Source: Actinomycetota bacterium (GTDB lineage: Bacteria > Actinomycetota > UBA4738 > HRBIN12). Taken from it: a stretch of DNA of 64,000 nt. Under the pieces are notes generated by a model, which made no database searches, had not been told where the DNA came from, and was given only the letters and a program-made list of their open reading frames with translations. Location: assembly GCA_035640355.1 (NCBI GenBank), contig DASQWI010000026.1, forward strand, positions 1 through 64,000, given 5' to 3'. This document shows positions 8,453 to 16,915 of the stretch, in pieces (position 1 is the stretch's first letter; each line of letters begins with the position of its first letter). A program made the position numbers and the translations under genes.

Positions 8453-8628
8453 CCCTCAAATCAATTGGGAGTCCACCCGAGGTCACCCTTCTGGCGTGCG
8501 TGGAATGTGGCCGCGACATCGACGTGTGCGCGTTCTGCGATGAGGCGCAGTGTGGAGCCGCGCTTTGCTACCGCTGTGTCAATCGGCTGCTGTATCTGGC
8601 CTCAGATTCTCATCAGGACGATGGCTGA
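8449..8628 (+). CDS. Small cysteine-rich protein, probably zinc-binding
   Basis: 59 residues that start at the ATG overlapping the previous stop (ATGA), so it is probably translated together with the rhodanese-CBS gene. It has seven cysteines in pairs: CVEC, CAFC, C and CYRC (ACVECGRDIDVCAFCDEAQC and ALCYRCV). This arrangement suggests a treble-clef or ribbon metal site rather than a disulfide protein. I do not recognise a named family. The coupling with a thiol or selenol sulfurtransferase suggests a role as a sulfur or metal partner, which is inference from position alone. Confidence 0.7.
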   Translation: MTLKSIGSPPEVTLLACVECGRDIDVCAFCDEAQCGAALCYRCVNRLLYLASDSHQDDG

Positions 8629-8668
8629 CGTAGGGTCGCGCCCTCGCCGCGAGCGAGAGGAGCCCGTC

Positions 8669-9052
8669 GTGATCGTTCGACAGACATCTCAGGTCGAAGG
8701 GACCAGAGCCGATGCGCGGGGCGACGGTTGGCGCAGCCTTCGCATGCTCACGCGCACCGACGGCATGGGCTTCACGATCACGCACACCACGGTCGAGGAG
8801 GGATTTCGCGCCGAGCTCCAGTACCGCAACCATCTGGAGGCGTGTCTCTGCCTGGAGGGTGCGCTCGAGATCCACAACCTCGACACCGGCGAGCGGCACG
8901 TCGTCCGACCCGGCACGGTCTACGCGCTCGACCGTCACGACAAGCACACGGTGAGCGCGCTCGAGAGAGCGACGCTCGTCTGCGTGTTCGCCCCGGCACT
9001 GGTCGGCGACGAGACGCACGACGAGTCCGGCGGGTACCCCGCCGCCGAGTGA
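8669..9052 (+). CDS. ectC: Ectoine synthase
   Basis: 127 residues, a single-domain cupin that closes N-gamma-acetyl-2,4-diaminobutyrate to ectoine, a compatible solute. The GTG at 8669 follows GAGAGGAG. The metal ligands described for ectoine synthase fall at exactly the same numbers here: E57 (NHLEAC), Y85 (GTVYALD) and H93 (HDKH); Y52 is also kept. The length equals the family norm (about 128). Longer open frames upstream overlap the Cys-rich gene and are not used. No ectA, ectB or ectD lies in the window, so this is an orphan ectC. Such orphans are known and may make ectoine from imported precursor, or catalyse a related ring closure. Confidence 0.9.
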   Translation: MIVRQTSQVEGTRADARGDGWRSLRMLTRTDGMGFTITHTTVEEGFRAELQYRNHLEACLCLEGALEIHNLDTGERHVVRPGTVYALDRHDKHTVSALERATLVCVFAPALVGDETHDESGGYPAAE

Positions 9053-9068
9053 AGCCGACGCCGGAACG

Positions 9069-10460
9069 CTACGGGACCGGGAAGGGCTCGTACCCCGGGG
9101 CCGAGAGGGGCCAGGGCCGTTTGCGCTCCCACGCATCGGCGAACGCGAGGACCATGTCGTCGCGCCAGCGCGGCCCGTTCACCTCGAGGCCGAACGGGAG
9201 GCCGTTCGAGCACATCCCCGCGGGGATCGCGAGCGACGGGTGACCGCTCATGTTGAACTCGCTGGTGTTGTAGCCCTCTGACCCGACGGGCTCGTTCGTG
9301 CCCGGAAGCATCCCGTCGGCCATCCATCCCTGGTACCCGTGCGTCGGACAGACAAGGACGGCGTCGCCGCCGAGCAGGCGATCGAGGTCGCTGGCGTAGT
9401 CGTACCGTCGGTGGCGCGCCGCCATGTACCGATCGATCGGCGTCGTGAGCGCGTCCTCCATCTCGCCGCGGAACGGCGCGCTGAACTCGTCCAAGTGCTC
9501 CTGCACCCATTCGCGCCCCAGCCAGTGGAGCTCCTCGACGATGACGGTGACGTACCAGTCTCGCGCCGGCTGGCCGCCGTTGGCGATCGCCGTGGGGAAC
9601 AGGGCCGGCGGCGTGAGCTCCTCGACGGGAAGCCCGAGGTCATGCTCGACGGACTCGAGGGCCAGCCGGTAGGGCCCCTCGACCTCCGCGGGTAGCGGCC
9701 CCCAGTCCCACGTCCGCGGCACCGCGAAGACTCGGCTCGGCATCCCGCCGGCAGGCGTCCAGGTGGCCGCGGCGGTCGGGTCGCCCTCGACCGGCCCGCG
9801 CATCACGTCGAGCAGCAATTTGACGTCCGCGACCGAGACTCCCATCGGGCCCTGCGTGGACACGTCGAGCCACGACGGGATCGGACGGCGCCCGATCAGA
9901 CCAGCCGTCGGCTTCAGGCCCACGAGGCCGCAGAACGACGCGGGCGTCCGGATCGACCCGCCGCCGTCGGTCCCCGTGGCGATCGGCGCGAGTCCGGCCG
10001 CGAGTGCCGCACCCGACCCGCCCGACGATCCGCCGGGCGACCATTCGAGCCCCCATGGGTTCCCGGTCACGCCGTACACGTCGTTCCACGTCCACCCCTC
10101 GAACGCGAACTCCGGAATGTTCGTTCGGCCCACGATGACCGCTCCGGCGTCGAGCATCCGCTCCACGGTGATCTCGCTGCGTTCGGCGGGAAGACGGTCG
10201 AGCATCGTTCGCGATCCGAACGTCGTCACGAGACCCGCAGCGTCCGTGCTGTCCTTGACGAGGAGCGGGACGCCGGCGAGCGATCCGTCCGCGCCTCGCT
10301 CGTCGAGGACCCGTGCTTCCTCGAGCGCCTGCTCGCCGCGGACGAGGGTGACGGCATTCAAAGCAGGATTGCGGCGCTCGATGCGTGCCAGCGACTCGGT
10401 TACGAGCTCGAACGCCGAGACGCGCCGAGAGCGAACCGCGTCCGCGAGCTCGGCAAGCAT
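9069..10460 (-). CDS. Amidase (amidase-signature family)
   Basis: 463 residues with the Ser-Ser-Lys apparatus of the family: K69 in PLLVKDS, the cis-serine in GGSSGGS near 143-149 and the nucleophile S169 in TDGGGSIRTPA. It hydrolyses an amide bond of unknown substrate. It lacks gatB/gatC neighbours and has a C-terminal part unlike GatA, so it is probably a stand-alone amidase (acylamide, nitrile-derived or aryl amide). It is 34 bases downstream of the PYROXD2-like gene on the same strand, so the two may be one transcript. It converges with ectC across 16 bases. Confidence 0.9.
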   Translation of the reverse strand: MLAELADAVRSRRVSAFELVTESLARIERRNPALNAVTLVRGEQALEEARVLDERGADGSLAGVPLLVKDSTDAAGLVTTFGSRTMLDRLPAERSEITVERMLDAGAVIVGRTNIPEFAFEGWTWNDVYGVTGNPWGLEWSPGGSSGGSGAALAAGLAPIATGTDGGGSIRTPASFCGLVGLKPTAGLIGRRPIPSWLDVSTQGPMGVSVADVKLLLDVMRGPVEGDPTAAATWTPAGGMPSRVFAVPRTWDWGPLPAEVEGPYRLALESVEHDLGLPVEELTPPALFPTAIANGGQPARDWYVTVIVEELHWLGREWVQEHLDEFSAPFRGEMEDALTTPIDRYMAARHRRYDYASDLDRLLGGDAVLVCPTHGYQGWMADGMLPGTNEPVGSEGYNTSEFNMSGHPSLAIPAGMCSNGLPFGLEVNGPRWRDDMVLAFADAWERKRPWPLSAPGYEPFPVP

Positions 10461-10494
10461 CTCTCAGCGGCCGCCGCGCCCGATGTCCATGCGA

Positions 10495-12120
10495 TCAGCG
10501 TCCGATGTTCTTGATGCGGTCGACGAACTCACCGCGTTTGTGATCGCGCAGCACCACGCTCGCTGCGTTCCGGCCCGGAATGCCCATCACGCCGCCGCCC
10601 GGGTGCGTCCCCGAACCGCACAGGTACATGCCGCCGACCGGCGTTCGGTAGTCGCCATATCCCGTGATCGGTCGGAACCCGAAGAGCTGATCGGGCGTGA
10701 GCTCGCCCTGCATGATGTTGCCGCCGACGAGTCCGAACCGGTCCTCGATGTCCTTCGGCGCGAGCACCTCGACCCGTTCGATCGAGTCCTTCAGCTTCGG
10801 CGCGTACTCACCGAGTCCATCGAAGACTCGTCGGGCGAACTCGTCTCGGCCGCCGTCGTTCCACGATCCCTCGGCGAGGTCGTACGGCCCGTACTGGGCG
10901 AACCCGAGCATCAGGTGCTTTCCGTCGGGAGCGAGTCCCTTCGGCTCGTGGGCGGTCGGGAAGACCACTTCGACGTACGGGTGCTCGCTCATCCGTCCGT
11001 ACTTCGCGTCGTCCCATGCCCGTTCCAGGTACTCGATCGACGGAGAGATCGCCACGAGTCCTCGGTGCAGGCTCGTCTCGTGCTCCCAGCTCGGGAACTC
11101 CGGCAGCTCCGAGAGCGCGACGTTCAGCTTCACCGAGCCCGAGCGCGTCCGATAGCGCTCGACGTCACGAACGACGTCGCCGGGAAGTCGTTCCGTACCG
11201 ATCAAGGACAGGTACGTCGTGACCGGATGCGCCGACGACACGATGCGTTGCGAGCGGATCAGGGTTCCGTCCAAGAGAGCGACGCCGACGGCTCGGCCGC
11301 TGGCGTTGATCGCGATGCGGTCGACCTCGGCGCCGGTACGGATCTCCGCGCCGGCGGACTCGGCGGAGCGCGCCATCGCCTGCGAGACGCCGCCCATGCC
11401 GCCCTTCACCCATCCCCACGCCCCGGCGTGCCCGTCGATCTCGCCGATCCAGTGGTGCATCAGCACGTACGCTGATCCCGGCGTCATCGGTCCGGCCCAC
11501 GCGCCGATGATGGCCTGCGTCGCCAATGCGCCCTTCACACGTTCGTCCTCGAACCACTCGTCGAGAAAGTCCGCCGCGCTCATCGTGAACAGCCGGACGA
11601 CCTCGTGGACGTCTCGCCCGCTCCACTTGCGGAACTTGCCGGCGGTGGCGGCCCACTTGGGCAGCTCACGGACGTTGATGTTCGGCGGCACGACGAACAT
11701 CAAGTCCTTGAGCAGGCGGGCCGCATGATCGAAGTAGCGATCGAATTCCACGTACGCGCTCGCGTCGCGTTCGGAGAAGGCCGCGATGGCCGCTGAGTCG
11801 CGTGACACGTCGCCCCACAGGGTGAGCGACGTTCCATCCGGGAAGGGGACAAAGTAGTCGGGGGTGACGATCGACACCTCGTACCCGTGTCGCTTCAAGT
11901 CCAGCTCCCGAACGATCCGCGGCGGCATGAGCGAGACGACGTACGACGCGCTCGACACGCGATAGCCGGGCCACGGCTCTTCTGTCGTCGCGGCGCCGCC
12001 GACCACCTCGCGCTTCTCGACGACGACGACATCCAGCCCCGCCTTCGCAAGGTAGGCTGCGCAAGCAAGGCCGTTGTGGCCTCCACCCACGATGACGACG
12101 TCGCGTTCGAACGCGCCCAC
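10495..12120 (-). CDS. FAD-dependent oxidoreductase (PYROXD2/phytoene-desaturase-like)
   Basis: 541 residues. FAD motif VIVGGGHNGLACAAYL is at the N-terminus with E35 closing the Rossmann unit (VVVVEKREVVGGAA). The C-terminal LCGSGTHPGGGVMGIPGRNA is the second FAD contact of the CrtI/PYROXD2 group. It is not a carotenoid gene by context, since no crtB or crtE is present. A paralogue lies at 19028-20647 and shares MSLMPPxIxRELxLxRHGYE. Members act on unknown substrates. The ATG at 12120 has no rival of note. Upstream it diverges from the secreted propeller-like protein across 69 bases, and downstream it leads into the amidase. Confidence 0.85.
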   Translation of the reverse strand: MGAFERDVVIVGGGHNGLACAAYLAKAGLDVVVVEKREVVGGAATTEEPWPGYRVSSASYVVSLMPPRIVRELDLKRHGYEVSIVTPDYFVPFPDGTSLTLWGDVSRDSAAIAAFSERDASAYVEFDRYFDHAARLLKDLMFVVPPNINVRELPKWAATAGKFRKWSGRDVHEVVRLFTMSAADFLDEWFEDERVKGALATQAIIGAWAGPMTPGSAYVLMHHWIGEIDGHAGAWGWVKGGMGGVSQAMARSAESAGAEIRTGAEVDRIAINASGRAVGVALLDGTLIRSQRIVSSAHPVTTYLSLIGTERLPGDVVRDVERYRTRSGSVKLNVALSELPEFPSWEHETSLHRGLVAISPSIEYLERAWDDAKYGRMSEHPYVEVVFPTAHEPKGLAPDGKHLMLGFAQYGPYDLAEGSWNDGGRDEFARRVFDGLGEYAPKLKDSIERVEVLAPKDIEDRFGLVGGNIMQGELTPDQLFGFRPITGYGDYRTPVGGMYLCGSGTHPGGGVMGIPGRNAASVVLRDHKRGEFVDRIKNIGR

Positions 12121-12189
12121 AGACGCCCGAGGTTATCGGGCGGTGTCTCGCACCAGCAAGCCGATCAGCGTTCGCGGAGTGCGGCGTCC

Positions 12190-13368
12190 GTGACCGATCC
12201 TGTACGGCTGCGCGCGCTGATCAACGGCGTCGTCGCGGGCCTCGTCACGCTCGTGATCGGTTCGGCTGTCGTGGTCGGCGCCTCCGAAGACGATCTCCTC
12301 GAACCGACTCCGACGCCGAGCGGCGAACCCTCCGCCACAGCGCCCGCGTGTGCACCGACATGGGAGCTCGTGCAGGCCGCCGATCCGAACGACGTTTCGA
12401 ATGCGCTCCTCGGCGTCGTCGCGATCGCGGGAACGGACGCCTGGTCGGTCGGCGGGTCCGGTGACCCGGCCGAGCCAGCGTTCGCGTTGATCGAACGGTG
12501 GGACGGCAGCGCATGGACGGCCGAGGAGGGCCCGAATCCGGCGGCCGAGACGAACGAACTCCTCGACGTCGACGCGTCGGGAACGAGCGACGTGTGGGCG
12601 GTGGGGCGATCGGCGGACGAGTTCGGCGATCGGCCGCTCGCGATGCGGTTCGACGGCATCCAGTGGGAAGCCGTCGAACTTCCCGAAGAGCTGAGCGGCC
12701 GCCTGACCGGCGTCGCCGTGATCGGGCCCGACGACATCTGGGCCGTCGGGTACAGCGGCTCCCCCGACGCGTTGACGGAGCGTGCGCTCCTGCTTCATTG
12801 GGACGGTACCTTGTGGGCGGACGTCGACGCCGGTCGCGCCGACGGTGTCGGCCGAAGCGCGCTCCTCGACATCGACGCGCTCGCATCCGACGACGTTTGG
12901 GCCGCCGGATACCTTCACAACCGCCCCCTGATGATCCGATTCGACGGCGAGGCGTGGTCCAGGATGGAATCGGACGCCCGGGGCACGATCCAGGCGATCG
13001 AGCCGCTGTCGTCCGACGATGGGTGGGCGGTCGGAGATTCGATCCTTCGGTTCGACGGGTCCACGTGGGTGGAGGACGAGGACGCCCGGCCGCCCGGCCG
13101 GCTCTCCTCGGTGGCGGCGGTCGGCGAGCAGGACGTCTGGGCCGTCGGCGCCGTGGTCGCGGACGTCGGGACGAGCCGGGCGCTCGTGATGCGGTTCGAC
13201 GGGCAGGGGTGGGCGATCGTCGATGGTCCGCGAGTTCCGGGCTCGGAAGCGCTCATCGCCGTCGACGCGTTGCCCGACGGGACCGTCATCGCCACAGGCC
13301 ATCGCGACGTCGACGCGGGCCGCCGCACGTTCGCCATCCGCGCGGCGACGTGCCCCGGCATCGCGTAG
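12190..13368 (+). CDS. Membrane-anchored protein with beta-propeller-like repeats
   Basis: 392 residues. One N-terminal membrane helix (LINGVVAGLVTLVIGSAVVVG) is followed by a Thr/Pro/Ser-rich linker (PTPTPSGEPSATAPAC) and about seven repeats of 40-50 residues. Each repeat holds a D-D/S-V/I-W-A-V/A-G core (DVWAVGRSADE, DIWAVGYSG, DVWAAGYLH, DVWAVGAVV) with an R/HWDG or RFDG turn. That pattern resembles kelch-like propellers; the exact family is not clear to me. The protein probably sits outside the cell. The GTG at 12190 gives the shortest form with an intact anchor. The next gene, a ROK kinase, starts 14 bases downstream. Function unknown. Confidence 0.75.
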   Translation: MTDPVRLRALINGVVAGLVTLVIGSAVVVGASEDDLLEPTPTPSGEPSATAPACAPTWELVQAADPNDVSNALLGVVAIAGTDAWSVGGSGDPAEPAFALIERWDGSAWTAEEGPNPAAETNELLDVDASGTSDVWAVGRSADEFGDRPLAMRFDGIQWEAVELPEELSGRLTGVAVIGPDDIWAVGYSGSPDALTERALLLHWDGTLWADVDAGRADGVGRSALLDIDALASDDVWAAGYLHNRPLMIRFDGEAWSRMESDARGTIQAIEPLSSDDGWAVGDSILRFDGSTWVEDEDARPPGRLSSVAAVGEQDVWAVGAVVADVGTSRALVMRFDGQGWAIVDGPRVPGSEALIAVDALPDGTVIATGHRDVDAGRRTFAIRAATCPGIA

Positions 13369-13382
13369 CGTGGGGACGCTTC

Positions 13383-14345
13383 ATGGACGTCATCACGGTC
13401 GGCGTCGACATCGGGGGGACGAAGATCCAGGCCGCCGCCGTCCGGAACGGGTCCGTCGCGGGGTCGCACCGAGTATCGACACCGGAGACGGGCGCGAACG
13501 GTCTCGTCGCCACCGTCGGAGACGCGATCACCAAGTCGCTCGCCGAGACCGGCGCCGACCTCGAGGATCTATCCGCGATCGGGATCGGCGTCCCCGGCGC
13601 CGTCGACACGGCGGCCGGGACCGTTTCGAATTCGCCGAACCTGCCGGGCTTCCAGGGCGCGGATCCGATTCCGCTCGCGAAGATGGTCTCGGCCGTCGCG
13701 GGAAACGTCACCGTCAGGTTGGACAACGACGTCCGCGTCGCGATCCTCGGCGAGTGGAAGCGCGGCGCCGGCCGGCCCTATCGGAACCTGCTCGGCGTGT
13801 GGGTGGGCACGGGCGTCGGCGGGGGCCTCGTGTTGAACGGCGAGCTGTACGGGGGAACCGGAGCAGCGGGCGAGATCGGTCACACGAACGTGAAGCCCGG
13901 AGGACGGGTCTGTTCGGACGGACGGAAAGGACACCTCGAGGCGTATGCCGGGCGAGGTCGGATCGAGGCCGAGGCGCGCGAGCGCGTCAAGAACGGCCAG
14001 AAGACGATCCTGTTCGAGCTGATGGAGAAGAAGGGGCGTACGCGCCTCTCGAGCGGCATCATCGCCACGGCGCTGGAGCGCGGTGACAAGCTCGCGGAAG
14101 AGCTGATCGACGACGCCGTGTGGGCACTCGGGGTCGCGTGCGCGTCCGTGCAGAACCTGCTCGCGCTCGAGGCGATCATTATCGGCGGTGGACTCACCGA
14201 CCGGCTGGGTGAGCCATTCGTCGACCGGGTCGCGCGTCAGATGCGGCCTCAGCTGTTCGTCCCCGAAGCCCCGCCGGTGATGCTCACTCCCGCCTTCGGC
14301 GACCTTTCCGGCGCGGTCGGCGGGGCGGTTCTCGCCGAGAGCTGA
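13383..14345 (+). CDS. ROK-family sugar kinase (glucokinase-like)
   Basis: 320 residues. The phosphate-1 motif VGVDIGGTK is at 7-14, the catalytic Asp is D116 in LDNDV, and GTGVGGGLVLNGELYGG is the phosphate-2 region. The usual ROK zinc motif (C-x-C-G-x-x-G-C-x-E) reads C177-S-D179-G-R-K-G-H184-L-E, after H167 in EIGHTNV. Two cysteines are replaced by Asp and His, so metal may be bound differently or not at all. Glucose or N-acetylated sugars are likely substrates. Start ATG at 13383. It is 14 bases behind the propeller-like gene, on the same strand. Confidence 0.88.
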   Translation: MDVITVGVDIGGTKIQAAAVRNGSVAGSHRVSTPETGANGLVATVGDAITKSLAETGADLEDLSAIGIGVPGAVDTAAGTVSNSPNLPGFQGADPIPLAKMVSAVAGNVTVRLDNDVRVAILGEWKRGAGRPYRNLLGVWVGTGVGGGLVLNGELYGGTGAAGEIGHTNVKPGGRVCSDGRKGHLEAYAGRGRIEAEARERVKNGQKTILFELMEKKGRTRLSSGIIATALERGDKLAEELIDDAVWALGVACASVQNLLALEAIIIGGGLTDRLGEPFVDRVARQMRPQLFVPEAPPVMLTPAFGDLSGAVGGAVLAES

Positions 14346-14357
14346 TACCCCCGCGCC

Positions 14358-15023
14358 CTACGTCGCGTTCAGACAACCGACCGCCTCGTCGGGAAGGCCG
14401 GGGATCGACAACCCCTCACCGCCGTCGACGAAGTCGTACGGGATGCCCGACCACAAGCCGGGCAGGCCGTCGTACGGCCTCGTGTCGGTGTCCGAGCTCT
14501 CGAACTGGAAGCCGATCCAATCGGGTGACCTGAAGCCGGTGCTGTCGTACGGCGCCACCGCGACGAGGCCGCTACCGAACCGACGCCGCTCGACGAGGAA
14601 TCTTCCCTGGAACGCCAGGTCGCGTTTCGCGTAGAGCTTCACGTACCACCGCTGCACGACGAGCAGGTATCCCTTGTCGGATGGCGGCGACTCCGGTCCC
14701 TCGAAGTAGCGCATGTCGACCACGAGCAGCGGACCGTCGATGGCCGTCGCTCGCCTGATCACCCCGAGCGGCAGCCGGTACCGAGACGAGTCCTCGGGCG
14801 GCGTCACCCATCCGTTCTCGCAGTCGGACGCGGCCCGACCGCGCGTCGGCGGAGGCTCGTCGGGCAACGCCGGCGGGGTCGGCGAAGCGGCGGACGGCGA
14901 CTCGGCAGGCGTGATCGACGGCCGTTCGACATCCGACGGCCCCGCGCCCTCGTTCGTGCACACGACGACGACGAACGCGACGACGATCGACATCGCGGCA
15001 CTGGAGGCGTCTCGGAGTTCCAT
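14358..15023 (-). CDS. Putative lipoprotein of unknown function
   Basis: 221 residues. A hydrophobic N-terminus (MSIVVAFVVVVC) ends in a cysteine that could be a lipobox, followed by a Pro/Ser/Thr-rich linker (PSAASPTPPALPDEPPPTRG). The remaining 150 residues include a DCENGWVTPP start and a C-terminal AVGCLNAT, two cysteines that may pair. I recognise no family. The start at 15023 gives the signal sequence close to the N-terminus; the frame continues to 15155 but overlaps the next gene's start region. It converges with the ROK gene and diverges from the phosphoesterase at 15078 across 54 bases. Confidence 0.65.
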   Translation of the reverse strand: MELRDASSAAMSIVVAFVVVVCTNEGAGPSDVERPSITPAESPSAASPTPPALPDEPPPTRGRAASDCENGWVTPPEDSSRYRLPLGVIRRATAIDGPLLVVDMRYFEGPESPPSDKGYLLVVQRWYVKLYAKRDLAFQGRFLVERRRFGSGLVAVAPYDSTGFRSPDWIGFQFESSDTDTRPYDGLPGLWSGIPYDFVDGGEGLSIPGLPDEAVGCLNAT

Positions 15024-15077
15024 CGAGTCGAACGGCGAGGATATCGTTCGCACGAGCGCTTGATAGCTTGAGCGCTC

Positions 15078-16544
15078 GTGCAGGACGTGCCCGGATCTCC
15101 GCACCGGCACGCGGAGCGCGAGCCCGAGGTCGGGTACGAGCGCCTCGCGCATCACGACTCGCCGTCGTTTTCCCGCCGTTCCTTCCTACGAAGGTCCGCT
15201 CTGGCGCTCGCCGGGGCGACGCTGTACGCGTGTACGGGCGGCGGTCGGAAGGAACGCGTCCTTGCCCCGACGACGACCACGTCGGTGCTGGCTGCGGACA
15301 CTCGGTGGCCGATCAAGCGCGTCGTCTACGTGATGATGGAGAACCGGAGCTTCGACAACCTGTTCGGTCGGTTCCCGGGCGCGCGTGGAGCGACGACCGG
15401 CCTGAAGTTCGGGCAGGAGGTTCCCCTCGAGCCCTGCCCCCAATGGCTGCCGGGCGACCTTCCGCACGATCGCGCCGCGCATCTGAACGCGGTGAACGGG
15501 GGAACCTTCGACGGGTTCGCGCTGGGGCAGTTCGGCGATCCGTGGGCGTACACGGCGTTCGAGCAACGACAGGTTCCGAACTACTGGCGCCTCGCCCGCG
15601 ACTACGTGCTGTGCGACAACTTCTTCTCCTCGGTCGCGGGGCCGTCGTATCCCAATCACTTCTTCTTCGTCGCAGGGCAGGCCGGCGGTGCTCTCGACAA
15701 CCCCGAGAACATCGAGACGCGCGACGAAGAGAACGGCAGTCGCTTCAAGAGCTGGGGTTGCGACGCCGTCGGCGACAACGTGTTCGTCCTCGTCAAGGAC
15801 GGGAATGGAAACACGACCAAGCACGACACCTGCTTCAACTTCAGATCCGTGCCCGAGCAGCTCGAAGAGGCGGGCGTGTCGTGGGCGTACTACTCGGCGA
15901 GCCCGTACCAGCCGGGCTACTTCTGGAACGCGCTCAACGGCGTGTCCGGCGTCTTCCACACCGACCTATGGCGTCCGGAACGGATCCGAGCGGTCGACGA
16001 CCTGATCGACGACGTGCGTTCGGAACGCCTGCCCGCGGTGACGTGGGTGACGCCACGGTTCGAGCTCTCCGACCACCCCCCCGAGAGCACCTGTTTCGCT
16101 CAGGAGTGGGTCACGGACCTGGTGAACGGCGTCATGGAGAGTGGCGCCTGGGAGCACACCGCGATGTTCATCACCTGGGACGAGTGGGGAGGCTTCTACG
16201 ACCACGTCAGGCCGCCCGAGGTCGACGACCTCGGGTTCGGCTTTCGCGTGCCGACGCTGGTCGTCTCGCCGTTCGCACGGAAGGGGTACGTCGACGACGC
16301 CGAGGGCGAGTTCAGCTCACCGTTGAAGTTCATCGAGGACAATTGGGGCCTGTCGTACCTGACCGACCGGATCGAGCGAACGCACAACTTCGAGCACGTC
16401 TTCGCTTTCGAACGAAACGCTCGACGCGATGGGCTACCGCTCCCCCGCGTCGAGGGCTGCTACGGAACGCCGTGGGATTTCCCCGGCTTCGACTACCCGG
16501 GTTGGCCGGAGGGCACGATGCCGGAGGAGAGCCATTTCGTCTGA
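15078..16544 (+). CDS. Tat-exported phosphoesterase (phospholipase C/acid phosphatase family)
   Basis: 488 residues. Residues 32-40 hold a twin-arginine signal (SRRSFLRRS), followed by a hydrophobic stretch and a lipobox-like LYAC with C52, so the protein is probably a Tat-exported lipoprotein. The catalytic domain opens with VVYVMMENRSFDNLFGRFPG (ENRSFDN at 88-94), the metal-site signature of the phospholipase C/acid phosphatase group. Further metal residues appear in SYPNHFFF and in WDEWGGFYDHV. It likely hydrolyses phospholipids or other phosphate esters outside the membrane. The GTG start at 15078 is chosen to include the Tat signal. Its stop overlaps the next start by one base (TGATG). 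Confidence 0.88.
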   Translation: MQDVPGSPHRHAEREPEVGYERLAHHDSPSFSRRSFLRRSALALAGATLYACTGGGRKERVLAPTTTTSVLAADTRWPIKRVVYVMMENRSFDNLFGRFPGARGATTGLKFGQEVPLEPCPQWLPGDLPHDRAAHLNAVNGGTFDGFALGQFGDPWAYTAFEQRQVPNYWRLARDYVLCDNFFSSVAGPSYPNHFFFVAGQAGGALDNPENIETRDEENGSRFKSWGCDAVGDNVFVLVKDGNGNTTKHDTCFNFRSVPEQLEEAGVSWAYYSASPYQPGYFWNALNGVSGVFHTDLWRPERIRAVDDLIDDVRSERLPAVTWVTPRFELSDHPPESTCFAQEWVTDLVNGVMESGAWEHTAMFITWDEWGGFYDHVRPPEVDDLGFGFRVPTLVVSPFARKGYVDDAEGEFSSPLKFIEDNWGLSYLTDRIERTHNFEHVFAFERNARRDGLPLPRVEGCYGTPWDFPGFDYPGWPEGTMPEESHFV

Positions 16545-16894
16545 TGGCTTCGTACACCGTGAACAGACGCGGAGTGGCAGAGGCTCGGAAACTCATCCGG
16601 GCCAAGCAATACGTCTTGAACAGCGAGTGGGGCGAGGTTCAGCCGAAGGCCGCAGCCGAGAACTCCTTCCTGAAGGAGCACACATGGCAGGAGTACTCGC
16701 GCTGGTTCCTGGGGCTGACGGAGGGTGCCGCCGACGAGACCAAGGCGCGATATGCCTTCGTCTACGGCGACTTCCGCCGCCTCCATCGGAGCGGCCTCAT
16801 CGCCTGCCTGTACCGAGCGGCTGAGTGGCGACACAAGGCGGTCGAGCGGGCCGCCTACAAGCTTCTGCAAGAACTCGACGCGGCGTCTTCCTAG
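16544..16894 (+). CDS. Conserved hypothetical protein
   Basis: 116 residues. It overlaps the phosphoesterase stop by one base, so the pair is probably translated together. The sequence is well ordered with a conserved look: RGVAEARKLIRAKQYVL, LGLTEGAADETKARYAFVYG and FRRLHRSGLIACLYRAAEWRH. Very similar small proteins occur in many bacteria as hypothetical proteins; the KARYAFVYGDFRR block is the recognisable part. No signal sequence and no membrane helix. It is likely soluble and helical. No function can be given. Confidence 0.8.
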   Translation: MASYTVNRRGVAEARKLIRAKQYVLNSEWGEVQPKAAAENSFLKEHTWQEYSRWFLGLTEGAADETKARYAFVYGDFRRLHRSGLIACLYRAAEWRHKAVERAAYKLLQELDAASS

Positions 16895-16915
16895 CCTCGC
16901 TCTGACCCGCGAACG

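Noticed and set aside
12125-12141. GCCCGA-GGTTA-TCGGGC inverted repeat between the divergent genes at 12120 and 12190
   Set aside because: Short GC-rich arms are common by chance in this DNA, and no second copy was seen, so it is not listed as a feature.
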